Assembly (NCBI GenBank): GCA_937922235.1
Contig: CAKZVC010000001.1
Span: 1-64,000 of the forward strand
Origin: an uncultured Acidimicrobiales bacterium
GTDB lineage: Bacteria; Actinomycetota; Acidimicrobiia; Acidimicrobiales; SHLQ01
Direction of reading: 5' to 3'
Length of the DNA stretch: 64,000 bases
The position numbers and the translations under genes are program-made. The notes beneath the pieces were generated by a model. It worked only from the letters and a program-made list of their open reading frames with translations, made no database searches and was not told the DNA's origin. Shown here piece after piece: positions 24,569-31,339 of the stretch; the stretch's first letter is position 1; every line of letters starts with the position of its first letter.

Positions 24569-27010
24569 CTAGCCCTTGATGCGAGCGGAAGTCGGGTCGA
24601 AGAGTGGCCCCTTGACGATGGACGCCGCGTGCTGAATCCCTGATGCTTGGACGACCACGGCGGTGCCAGGTTCGCCATGTTTGGGATCGACAAAAGCATG
24701 GGCGAGGAAGGCGCCAACGTTGTAGCCGTACTCGCCTCCGGTCACGCGCCCTACCACCTCGTCGCCGATGAACACCGGCTCGTGTCCGTAGATGACCGAT
24801 GTCGGGTTCTCGAACTGAAGCGTGACGAGCTTGTGGTTGACGGGTGCCGCAAGTGCGGCTTCCTTGCCGAAGAAGTCCTTGGTCTTGTCCATGGCCCAGG
24901 CCACACCGCTTTCGGCAGGAGTGAACTTCGAGCTCATGTCGGAACCGAAGAGGCGGTAGCCCTTCTCGATGCGTCCGGACATGACCGCGCTCACGCCAAC
25001 GGCAGGCATGTCGAATGCTCGGCCGGCCTCCCACAAGGTGTCCCACACGTGGAGTGCGAACGATGGGGGAACGTAGAGCTCCCAACCGAGCTCGCCGACG
25101 TACGAAATGCGGACGGCTTTGACCTTGGCCATGCCGACGTCGATTGTCTTGGCCGTGTACCAGGGGAATCCGTCGTTACTGACATCGCTTGTGCTCGTTG
25201 CTTCGAGGACCGCCCTGGCGTTTGGACCCCAAAGGCCGATCGCCACATGTTCTTCGGCGCAGTCGCGGTAGGTAACCGAGCCGTCGTCAGGGGCGAGGGC
25301 AGAGAACGCAGCGATCTCGGCGGGCATGTTTGCGATGCCGGTGAGAATCCACCAGATGTCTTCGTCGATACGGGTGACCGTGACGTCGCGGGTGATGCCG
25401 CCCGATGGTGCGAGCACAAGCGAGTAGGCAACGCCACCGATGGGCAGGTCGATGTCGGCAGTGCAGAGATATTGCAGGTGTTCGAGCGCCCCTGGACCAC
25501 GTACCTCGATCGGGCCAATCGCCGCCGACCAGTCGACCATGCCGACGTTCTCGCGCATCTCGAGATGCTCGGCACCCATGATGGGTGTCCATCCGGTTGC
25601 GTCGTAACCGACGCGATCGGGGATCGATTCACGGTGCTTGGCGACCAGCGGCTCGTTCGAGGCGTAGTACAGCGGAGTCTCCTGCGACGCGAACGGCACG
25701 AGCTCGGCACCGAGCGCTTCGAGGCGATGGTGGTACGGCGCATGACGAAGCCCTCGCACCGATGAGGCGACCGCACTTGGGTGTAGATCCTCGAAGCCGA
25801 TTTCGTAGAAGTACTTGGACTGGCGAGAGAGAAACTCGCGGTTCGACTGATGCGGGTGGAACCGGTTGATGTCAGCCACAGCAACATCCATGCCCGGGTC
25901 GCCGGTTGTCATCCAACGCGCCATGACCGCACCGACTTCGCTGGCAAACGACAACCAGGCGCCTACGGCAGACCACAGTCCCTTGATGTTGCTCTCGCCC
26001 ATGATCGGGTGATCGTCCACCGTGAACGAGAACATGCCGTTGAAGCCGTCACGGATACCTGCGTCGCGCAGCGGCGGCATGTGACGCTGCATGAGCTCCC
26101 AGCCATCGGTGAAGTCCTCGGGCGTGAAGGGGAGCATCGCGGACTTCGGCAGGTTCTTCGGGTCAACCAGGCGAGCCTCGTGGGCATAGCTACCGATGCC
26201 GATGTGGTCGTGGTGCTGGCGGAAGTAGATCTGAATGTCATCGAAGGTGACTACGGGCATGGTTACTTCGGTGTGCTTCCGATCGTCGAGGGCGGCGACC
26301 GGGTTGGTGAAGATGTATTGGTGTTCGCCGGGGAACAGCGGCATCGATACGCCGGTCTTCTCGGCGAGCAACGGCGCCCAGATGTTCGTGCAGAAAATCG
26401 CTTGGTTGCAGGTGATGCGGCCAGCCTCGCCATCGGTAACGACGGCGACGATTCGGCCGTCTTCGACTTCGATGTCGGTGACCTCGCTGTCTCCGTACCA
26501 CGTGGTGCGACCCGTTGCCTCAGACACCTGACGCATCGACGTGGCGATCAGGCTGGTCTTCACGATTCCAGACAGTGGGTGGAAGATGCCGCCGGCGATC
26601 TGGGATGGGTCGACGAGCGGGAGCTTCTCGGCGACTTCGTCGGGTGTGAGCATCGGGGAGTCGAAGCCGTGGCTAAGGCCCATCTCGCGGAGTCGACGGT
26701 GACTGCCGAGCCGCTCTTCGGTGTTGGCGATTTGGACGAACCCGGTGCGGAAGAACTGCTCTTGCCCTTCGATTGCGAGCGGAAGCTTGTCGTACACCTT
26801 CCGGCTCTCGCTCCCGAGCGTGGTGAAGAAGCGGGAGGGAGTGAGCGTTCGGAGTCCACCTGGCGCATGCGAGGTCGAGCCGTCGTTGTGGTCGAGGTCG
26901 CCCTTGTCGACGACGACGACGCCTTCGACTCCCATATCGGCGAGGTGGTAGGCCACGCTCGAGCCGATAATTCCGGCCCCGATCACGACGATGTTTGCAT
27001 CTGTTGTCAT
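24569..27010 (-). CDS. Dimethylglycine/sarcosine dehydrogenase-type flavoprotein with GcvT domains
   Basis: The 813-residue protein combines an N-terminal FAD-dependent oxidase domain (VVIGAGIIGSSVAYHLA; His48 in the STSHAPGG loop corresponds to the histidine that binds FAD covalently in this family) with a central FAO_M region and C-terminal GcvT folate domains (from about residue 430; EKGYRLFGSDM and YNVGAFLAHAF near the end). Such enzymes remove an N-methyl group from dimethylglycine, sarcosine or dimethylglycine-like substrates and form methylene-tetrahydrofolate. GGGGGAAG precedes the ATG. It heads the sarcosine oxidase operon and faces the MttB-type gene. Confidence 0.9.
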   Translation of the reverse strand: MTTDANIVVIGAGIIGSSVAYHLADMGVEGVVVVDKGDLDHNDGSTSHAPGGLRTLTPSRFFTTLGSESRKVYDKLPLAIEGQEQFFRTGFVQIANTEERLGSHRRLREMGLSHGFDSPMLTPDEVAEKLPLVDPSQIAGGIFHPLSGIVKTSLIATSMRQVSEATGRTTWYGDSEVTDIEVEDGRIVAVVTDGEAGRITCNQAIFCTNIWAPLLAEKTGVSMPLFPGEHQYIFTNPVAALDDRKHTEVTMPVVTFDDIQIYFRQHHDHIGIGSYAHEARLVDPKNLPKSAMLPFTPEDFTDGWELMQRHMPPLRDAGIRDGFNGMFSFTVDDHPIMGESNIKGLWSAVGAWLSFASEVGAVMARWMTTGDPGMDVAVADINRFHPHQSNREFLSRQSKYFYEIGFEDLHPSAVASSVRGLRHAPYHHRLEALGAELVPFASQETPLYYASNEPLVAKHRESIPDRVGYDATGWTPIMGAEHLEMRENVGMVDWSAAIGPIEVRGPGALEHLQYLCTADIDLPIGGVAYSLVLAPSGGITRDVTVTRIDEDIWWILTGIANMPAEIAAFSALAPDDGSVTYRDCAEEHVAIGLWGPNARAVLEATSTSDVSNDGFPWYTAKTIDVGMAKVKAVRISYVGELGWELYVPPSFALHVWDTLWEAGRAFDMPAVGVSAVMSGRIEKGYRLFGSDMSSKFTPAESGVAWAMDKTKDFFGKEAALAAPVNHKLVTLQFENPTSVIYGHEPVFIGDEVVGRVTGGEYGYNVGAFLAHAFVDPKHGEPGTAVVVQASGIQHAASIVKGPLFDPTSARIKG

Positions 27011-27056
27011 TGCTTCCCCCTGCTTACCACTGTCCTACACGTGCGATCTGACGATC

Positions 27057-27087
27057 TTAGACAGCACTAGACAGGACTGTATAGTCC
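27057..27087 (+). promoter_or_regulatory. Promoter with TAGACAG repeats upstream of the MttB-type gene
   Basis: TTAGAC (27057-27062) and TATAGT (27080-27085) have 17-nt spacing and form a plausible promoter. Overlying it are TAGACAG at 27058-27064 and 27068-27074 (10-nt period) and GGACT-GTAT-AGTCC at 27074-27087. The TetR regulator at 28618 is the obvious candidate binder. Confidence 0.5.
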
Positions 27088-27103
27088 GCCATAAAGTGCG
27101 TCA

Positions 27104-28618
27104 ATGACGAGAAGACGACGGTCGGCCCGAGCGCCCCGCACCGCTCAAAGCACCGAGCATCATCGCAACCTGATCAACCCATTTGAGCCGTTGCGGGTGA
27201 TGTCAGACGACGAGGTAGCGACTATTCACGAGACCGCGATTCGGTATCTCGCCGACGAAGGCATGCGTGTTCTCGACGAAGAAGCGCGGGACCTCTACGC
27301 CCAAGGTGGCTCGGTCGATGGCGAGATGGTCCGGATCGACCCGGACCGAATCCGCGAAGCGCTTGCGACCGCACCGTCGACGTTCGACGTGAGCGCACCT
27401 GTCCCGCATCGCTCGATCTCGATGGGCGGCAAGAGCCTGAACCTCGCTCCCGTTGCCGGGCCGCCGTTCGTCACCGACCGCATCTCTGGGCGACGCGCTG
27501 GCACGCTCGAAGATCAGAAGAACTTCCTGCGGATGACTCAGCACTTCGATGTGATGTCGACTATCTGCCCGAGCGTTGAACCCGACGACATCCCGATCAA
27601 CGAACGTCATCTGTTGTCGACGCAAGCGTCGCTCACCCTCACCGACAAAATCCCGTGGGTGTTCTGCCGAGGCCGCGACCGCGTGCGCGACGCCTTCGAC
27701 ATGATCAAGATCCGCAACGGCATCGAGTCCGACGAGGAGTTCGCTGCTGAAGCGCGATGCTGGTCGGTGGTCAACATGAACTCGCCTCGCCAACTCGACA
27801 CCGTAATGGCTCGAGGCATCATCGATTTCGCGTCCATGGGTCAGATGCTCATCATCACCCCGTTTACCTTGGCGGGAGCGATGGCGCCGATCACCTTGGC
27901 CGGAGCGCTGTTGCTGCAGCACATGGAAGCGCTGGCCGGCATCACGCTTTCGCAGATCGTGAACCCCGGAGCGCCAGTCGTGTACGGGGCGTTCACCTCG
28001 AATGTCGACATGAAGAGCGGCTCACCCGCCTTCGGAACGCCCGAAGCGCAGAAGGCTGCGTTTGCCAGCGGTCAGCTCGCCCGACACATCGGCTTGCCGC
28101 TCAGGTCGTCAGGCTCCAGTGCGGCGAACGGTCCCGATGCCCAAGGTGGCATGGAGACGATGATGAACACCTACGGAGCCTTCCTGGGCGGCGCGAACAT
28201 CATCATGCACACCGCAGGCTGGCAAGAGGGCGGACTGTCGGCGAGCTACGAAAAGTTCGTCATCGACATGGAAATGTGCCAGATGATCGCCGAGATGTGT
28301 CACCCGGTCGTGGTTGATGAGGCAACGCTCGGGGTCGAAGCAATCACCGATGTGGGTCCGGGCGGTCACTTCTTCGGCACATCGCACACGATGGAGCGCT
28401 ACGAGACTGCGTTCTACGACCCGTTGCTCTTCACCCGCTGGACCTATGAGCAATGGAGCGAGGAAGGTAGTCCGAGTACCGGCGATCGAGCGACTGCACT
28501 CTGGCAGAAGATCTTGGCCGACTACAAAGCACCACCCCTCGACGATGCAATTGCCGCCGAGCTTGATGATTTCGTCCAACGCCGGATCTCCGAGGGTGGC
28601 GCCCCGGTCGACGGCTGA
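27104..28618 (+). CDS. MttB-superfamily (trimethylamine/glycine betaine) methyltransferase, non-pyrrolysine
   Basis: The 504-residue protein belongs to the trimethylamine methyltransferase superfamily, shown by the N-terminal TIHETAIRYLADEGMRVLDE and the barrel segments GAPVVYGAFTSNVDMKSG and EAITDVGPGGHFFGTSHTM. There is no in-frame TAG, so it is a non-pyrrolysine member like the glycine-betaine-type MtgB rather than archaeal MttB. Expected chemistry is transfer of a methyl from a quaternary amine to a corrinoid protein, yielding dimethylglycine, which the facing operon can degrade. No corrinoid protein gene is in the window. It overlaps the downstream TetR start (TGATG). Confidence 0.88.
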   Translation: MTRRRRSARAPRTAQSTEHHRNLINPFEPLRVMSDDEVATIHETAIRYLADEGMRVLDEEARDLYAQGGSVDGEMVRIDPDRIREALATAPSTFDVSAPVPHRSISMGGKSLNLAPVAGPPFVTDRISGRRAGTLEDQKNFLRMTQHFDVMSTICPSVEPDDIPINERHLLSTQASLTLTDKIPWVFCRGRDRVRDAFDMIKIRNGIESDEEFAAEARCWSVVNMNSPRQLDTVMARGIIDFASMGQMLIITPFTLAGAMAPITLAGALLLQHMEALAGITLSQIVNPGAPVVYGAFTSNVDMKSGSPAFGTPEAQKAAFASGQLARHIGLPLRSSGSSAANGPDAQGGMETMMNTYGAFLGGANIIMHTAGWQEGGLSASYEKFVIDMEMCQMIAEMCHPVVVDEATLGVEAITDVGPGGHFFGTSHTMERYETAFYDPLLFTRWTYEQWSEEGSPSTGDRATALWQKILADYKAPPLDDAIAAELDDFVQRRISEGGAPVDG

Positions 28619-29271
28619 TGGCAACTTCGACCAGCGAGGCACATGACAGTGTCGAGAAGACCGGCAACGTCAAAGCCACACGCGACGACTGGATCAAAGC
28701 CGCTCGATCGAAGCTCGACAGCGTTGCCATCGACGAGCTGAAGATCCTCAACTTGGCCGAAGATCTCGAAGTCTCGCGTTCGAGCTTCTACTGGTACTTC
28801 GACGACATCGTCGAACTTCGCGAAGAGCTCTTCGCAAAGTGGAGAAACTCGACCACAGCGATCGTCGAGCGGGTTGAGCGGCCGGCCGACAACATCACCT
28901 CTGCCATCTTGGGGATCTTCGCCTGCTGGGTAGACCCTGAACTGTTCGACCCGCAGCTCGAGTTCGCGATTCGAGATTGGGGTCGACGCAATGACGAGGT
29001 GGCGACGCTTGTGGAGGCGGCCGACGAGCAGCGACTCGATGCGCTCGCCACGATGTTCGGCCGCTACGGCTTTGCCTCGGCCGACAGCACGGTGCGAGCT
29101 CGGCTGCTGTATCACGGGCAACTCGGCTACCACCTCGTTGGTACGAACGAGCCGACCGAGCGACGTCTGAGCTTCTTGCCGAGCTACCTCGAGACGCTTA
29201 CCGATGTCGAGCCATCACAAGAACTGCTCGACGAGTTCGCTGACTTCTTCCGCGGCATGCAACCCGACTGA
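28618..29271 (+). CDS. TetR-family regulator of the betaine/methylamine block
   Basis: The 217-residue protein has a TetR helix-turn-helix (LKILNLAEDLEVSRSSFYWY, residues about 41-60) and a C-terminal helical sensor domain. It is translationally coupled to the MttB-type gene by a TGATG overlap, so it is likely its repressor and that of the facing dimethylglycine/sarcosine operon. The candidate operator lies in the 93-nt divergent region at 27057-27087. Confidence 0.88.
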   Translation: MATSTSEAHDSVEKTGNVKATRDDWIKAARSKLDSVAIDELKILNLAEDLEVSRSSFYWYFDDIVELREELFAKWRNSTTAIVERVERPADNITSAILGIFACWVDPELFDPQLEFAIRDWGRRNDEVATLVEAADEQRLDALATMFGRYGFASADSTVRARLLYHGQLGYHLVGTNEPTERRLSFLPSYLETLTDVEPSQELLDEFADFFRGMQPD

Positions 29272-29277
29272 GGCCCC

Positions 29278-29297
29278 GGCAGCTGCCTAATGCTGCC
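29278..29297. terminator. Small hairpin between convergent genes
   Basis: GGCAGC (29278-29283) and GCTGCC (29292-29297) flank an 8-nt loop, followed by TCTTC on the plus strand. A weak bidirectional terminator is plausible. Confidence 0.3.
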
Positions 29298-29300
29298 TCT

Positions 29301-30233
29301 TCATGATTTGGGGTCAGAGCCCTTGAGGCGTGCAGCGAGAACGCGCGGGTCGGTGTCGTCGATTCGCTTCATGGCGCCGTAGATCCAGCCCGAGCCTTTG
29401 GGGGATGCGAACTCGGTTGGCCGGCCATCAGACTCCGGCGCTTTGCAGTACTCGAGCGTGTCTTGGCTGAGTCGGTAGAGCACCAGGTGCGGTCCGCTGT
29501 TTGCAAGCTCGTCCGTGCCTTCTTGCAGGTTGGTGAAGCCGTTGGGGTCCTCGATGAACTCGACATGGCGTCCACCTCCGATTCGCTTTCCTTCGAAGTA
29601 GACATCGAAGGTGCCGTCGGCGTGAATCTGTTCGATCACGTGCTCGACGTTGACTGTCGAGCCGTTCATCGTGTGGTGCACGCACTCCCACCAGCCGACA
29701 AACCCGGGATGCCCATCATAGGAATGCCACCTCAACGCTGCCTGTGGAGCCATGGTGTCGCGATCACCAGAGCGCGCAGCGGTAGATGACACATCGTGGA
29801 ACGAGTCGTCAGTTTCGAGCAGGAACTCGTCTGGGACAGTCGTCCCGGTTCGGGCAGCGACGACGACCTGGGGGAGGCGAGCAACGGCATCGTCACGTTC
29901 AGTCGAGTCTGCGTAGTACTTGACGTCGTTCACCTGATGCCACTTGTCCGCTCCCATGATCACCACATCAAACCCTTGGGCGATGTCGACGATCAATTTC
30001 TGGTCGGTCGTTGCGACATGTAACCAGTCGTACTCGGCGGCGTCCGCTTCGAGGATGGCGATTCGTTCGGCAAACGGAGGGCCGGGAGGGGACGGCTTGT
30101 CGAGCGCTACCTCCGAAACGATCAGGTGGACCTCGTCGAGGTCATGATCGTCGCGGGCACGCTGCGAGAGTTCCAGATGTGCGATCGTTAGTGGGTTGAA
30201 CGATCCGGGGAAGGCTCCACGTCGGCGAGTCAC
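29301..30233 (-). CDS. Nucleotidyltransferase (NMNAT-like) fused to a TIGR03067-like domain
   Basis: From GTG 30233 the protein has 310 residues. Residues 1-160 are an alpha/beta nucleotidyltransferase: GSFNPLTIAH holds the (T/H)xGH-type active site and VSSTAAR at 148-154 the C-terminal phosphate-binding motif. Residues about 165-310 form a separate beta-rich domain ending RPTEFASPKGSGWIYGAMKR, a motif typical of TIGR03067 domains known mostly from planctomycetes. Internal ATG at residue 161 could be a second gene start but has no clear ribosome-binding site. Substrate of the adenylyl- or cytidylyltransferase part is unknown. Confidence 0.72.
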   Translation of the reverse strand: MTRRRGAFPGSFNPLTIAHLELSQRARDDHDLDEVHLIVSEVALDKPSPPGPPFAERIAILEADAAEYDWLHVATTDQKLIVDIAQGFDVVIMGADKWHQVNDVKYYADSTERDDAVARLPQVVVAARTGTTVPDEFLLETDDSFHDVSSTAARSGDRDTMAPQAALRWHSYDGHPGFVGWWECVHHTMNGSTVNVEHVIEQIHADGTFDVYFEGKRIGGGRHVEFIEDPNGFTNLQEGTDELANSGPHLVLYRLSQDTLEYCKAPESDGRPTEFASPKGSGWIYGAMKRIDDTDPRVLAARLKGSDPKS

Positions 30234-30313
30234 GTGATCAGCGTATGGCGAGGCACGCACGGCCGCGGTTCTACATAGACCAAACCACGAGATGAGCTTG
30301 GTTCCGGTGCGCT

Positions 30314-31093
30314 CTAGAAATGCGCCAAGGGTTTGATGTCGACGTCGGCGAGTGGTGCCGGGTATCCAAACAGCCACCCCTGGCCGTACTGAATGCCAAT
30401 GTCCGACATCAGCTCGAAGGTGGCTTCATCCTCAATCCACTCAGCAACGACGCGAGCTCCGATCAGTCGGGCGGCATTCACGATCGACCGGATCGTGATT
30501 TCGGCGAGGTCATCGGTCGTTGCCTTCGCCACCCAGTAGCCGTCGATCTTGACCGCATCGACACCCACATCTCGGATGGTTGACAATGCTCGCCACTCCG
30601 AGCCGAGGTCGTCGATGGCGATTCGGGCACCGAGTTGAACGGCCGCTGAAACAGAGCGCTGAAAGCCCTCGGCATCGATCGTGACGAACCGCTCGGGCAC
30701 TTCGAGCATGAGGCGGTTCGGCGCCACATCGAATTCGGCAAGCGCGTCCCTCAGATCATCGATAGCTCGGCCGCTCGCCATGCTTTTTGTTGTGATGTTG
30801 ACACTCGCTGAGGCTCCCGGATTTGTGCTGAGCCACTCGACCGTCGATCGCAGCACCCACCCGTCGAGCTGCTCGAGGGTGTCGTCTTCGTTAGCGGTTT
30901 GAAGCAGTACATCCGGGGTATGGACAAGGCCCGAATCATCCATCACGCGCAAGAGCATCTCGTAGTAGGCGGGGTGGTCCCGGTCGTTCATCGGGACGAC
31001 CGGTTGGGCAACGAGAAACAGCTTGTCCGCGTCGAACGGCGCAGAAGCGCCTTGGTTACTAGCAGCTCGATTGTTCAGGGTTTCGGAGGCCAT
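30314..31093 (-). CDS. EAL-domain cyclic di-GMP phosphodiesterase
   Basis: Starting at ATG 31093 the product has 259 residues, a bare EAL domain without sensor or GGDEF part. The signature is EML (Glu45). Other catalytic positions are recognisable: Asn99 in VNITT, Glu131, Asp161-Asp162 in IDDLG, Lys182 in VKIDG, Glu218 in AEWIE and Gln238 in YGQGWLFGYP. This suggests active hydrolysis of cyclic di-GMP to pGpG. The frame is open upstream to 31318, but that part overlaps the ilv leader and is not supported. It is divergent from the ilvB leader. The PilZ protein at 1384-1842 could be a receptor in the same circuit. Confidence 0.82.
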   Translation of the reverse strand: MASETLNNRAASNQGASAPFDADKLFLVAQPVVPMNDRDHPAYYEMLLRVMDDSGLVHTPDVLLQTANEDDTLEQLDGWVLRSTVEWLSTNPGASASVNITTKSMASGRAIDDLRDALAEFDVAPNRLMLEVPERFVTIDAEGFQRSVSAAVQLGARIAIDDLGSEWRALSTIRDVGVDAVKIDGYWVAKATTDDLAEITIRSIVNAARLIGARVVAEWIEDEATFELMSDIGIQYGQGWLFGYPAPLADVDIKPLAHF

Positions 31094-31171
31094 ACCCAAA
31101 ACTCGGTTCGGTCTTGGCTCTCCTTTACGCGACGAACAAGAAGTAGCGGATTTGTCAGCGTGTGTTCGATG

Positions 31172-31201
31172 TTGCAAGCAGGGCAGCTGTCGGGGCATAC
31201 T
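31172..31201 (+). promoter_or_regulatory. Promoter of the ilvBN leader transcript
   Basis: TTGCAA (31172-31177) and CATACT (31196-31201) are 18 nt apart. The -10 box ends 6 nt before the GTG of the leader peptide, so the leader RNA probably starts at its own start codon. Confidence 0.5.
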
Positions 31202-31207
31202 CGCAGC

Positions 31208-31246
31208 GTGAAATTTCGCCAGAACCTCGTAGTAGTAGTTATTTAG
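31208..31246 (+). CDS. ilvL: Branched-chain amino acid leader peptide of ilvBN
   Basis: Twelve codons from GTG 31208 to TAG 31244-31246 encode MKFRQNLVVVVI: one Leu, four consecutive Val and one Ile, precisely the end products of the pathway. The stop codon lies at the base of the first hairpin of the attenuator. Stalling at scarce valyl-tRNA would expose or mask the RNA elements controlling read-through into ilvB. The peptide itself need not function. Attenuation of ilvB operons by such peptides is established in Corynebacterium and enterics. Confidence 0.8.
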   Translation: MKFRQNLVVVVI

Positions 31247-31304
31247 CACGCGACGGAAACGTCGTGTGCTTCGCCTTCCCAGCCGGGAAGGCTCTTTGGT
31301 TTTT
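31245..31304 (+). terminator. ilvB attenuator: anti-stall hairpin and rho-independent terminator
   Basis: Hairpin 1 (31245-31270) has an 11-bp stem with AGCACGCGACG on the left and a GAAA tetraloop. Hairpin 2 pairs GCCTTCCC (31273-31280) with GGGAAGGC (31285-31292), loop AGCC, and is followed by TCTTTGGTTTTT, a typical terminator. No clear complement for an antiterminator was found by eye, except GCGTG (31206-31210), overlapping the leader start codon, which could pair with CACGC (31247-31251). Confidence 0.8.
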
Positions 31305-31339
31305 GGCCAGCACTTCACACGTAGCTCACCGGATAGGAC

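Noticed and set aside
25850-27070. 406-codon open frame antisense to the dimethylglycine dehydrogenase gene
   Set aside because: High-GC antisense shadow; no domain, and the opposite strand has clear enzyme motifs.
27104-28618. Pyrrolysine-containing MttB
   Set aside because: No in-frame TAG was found in the coding sequence, which ends with TGA.
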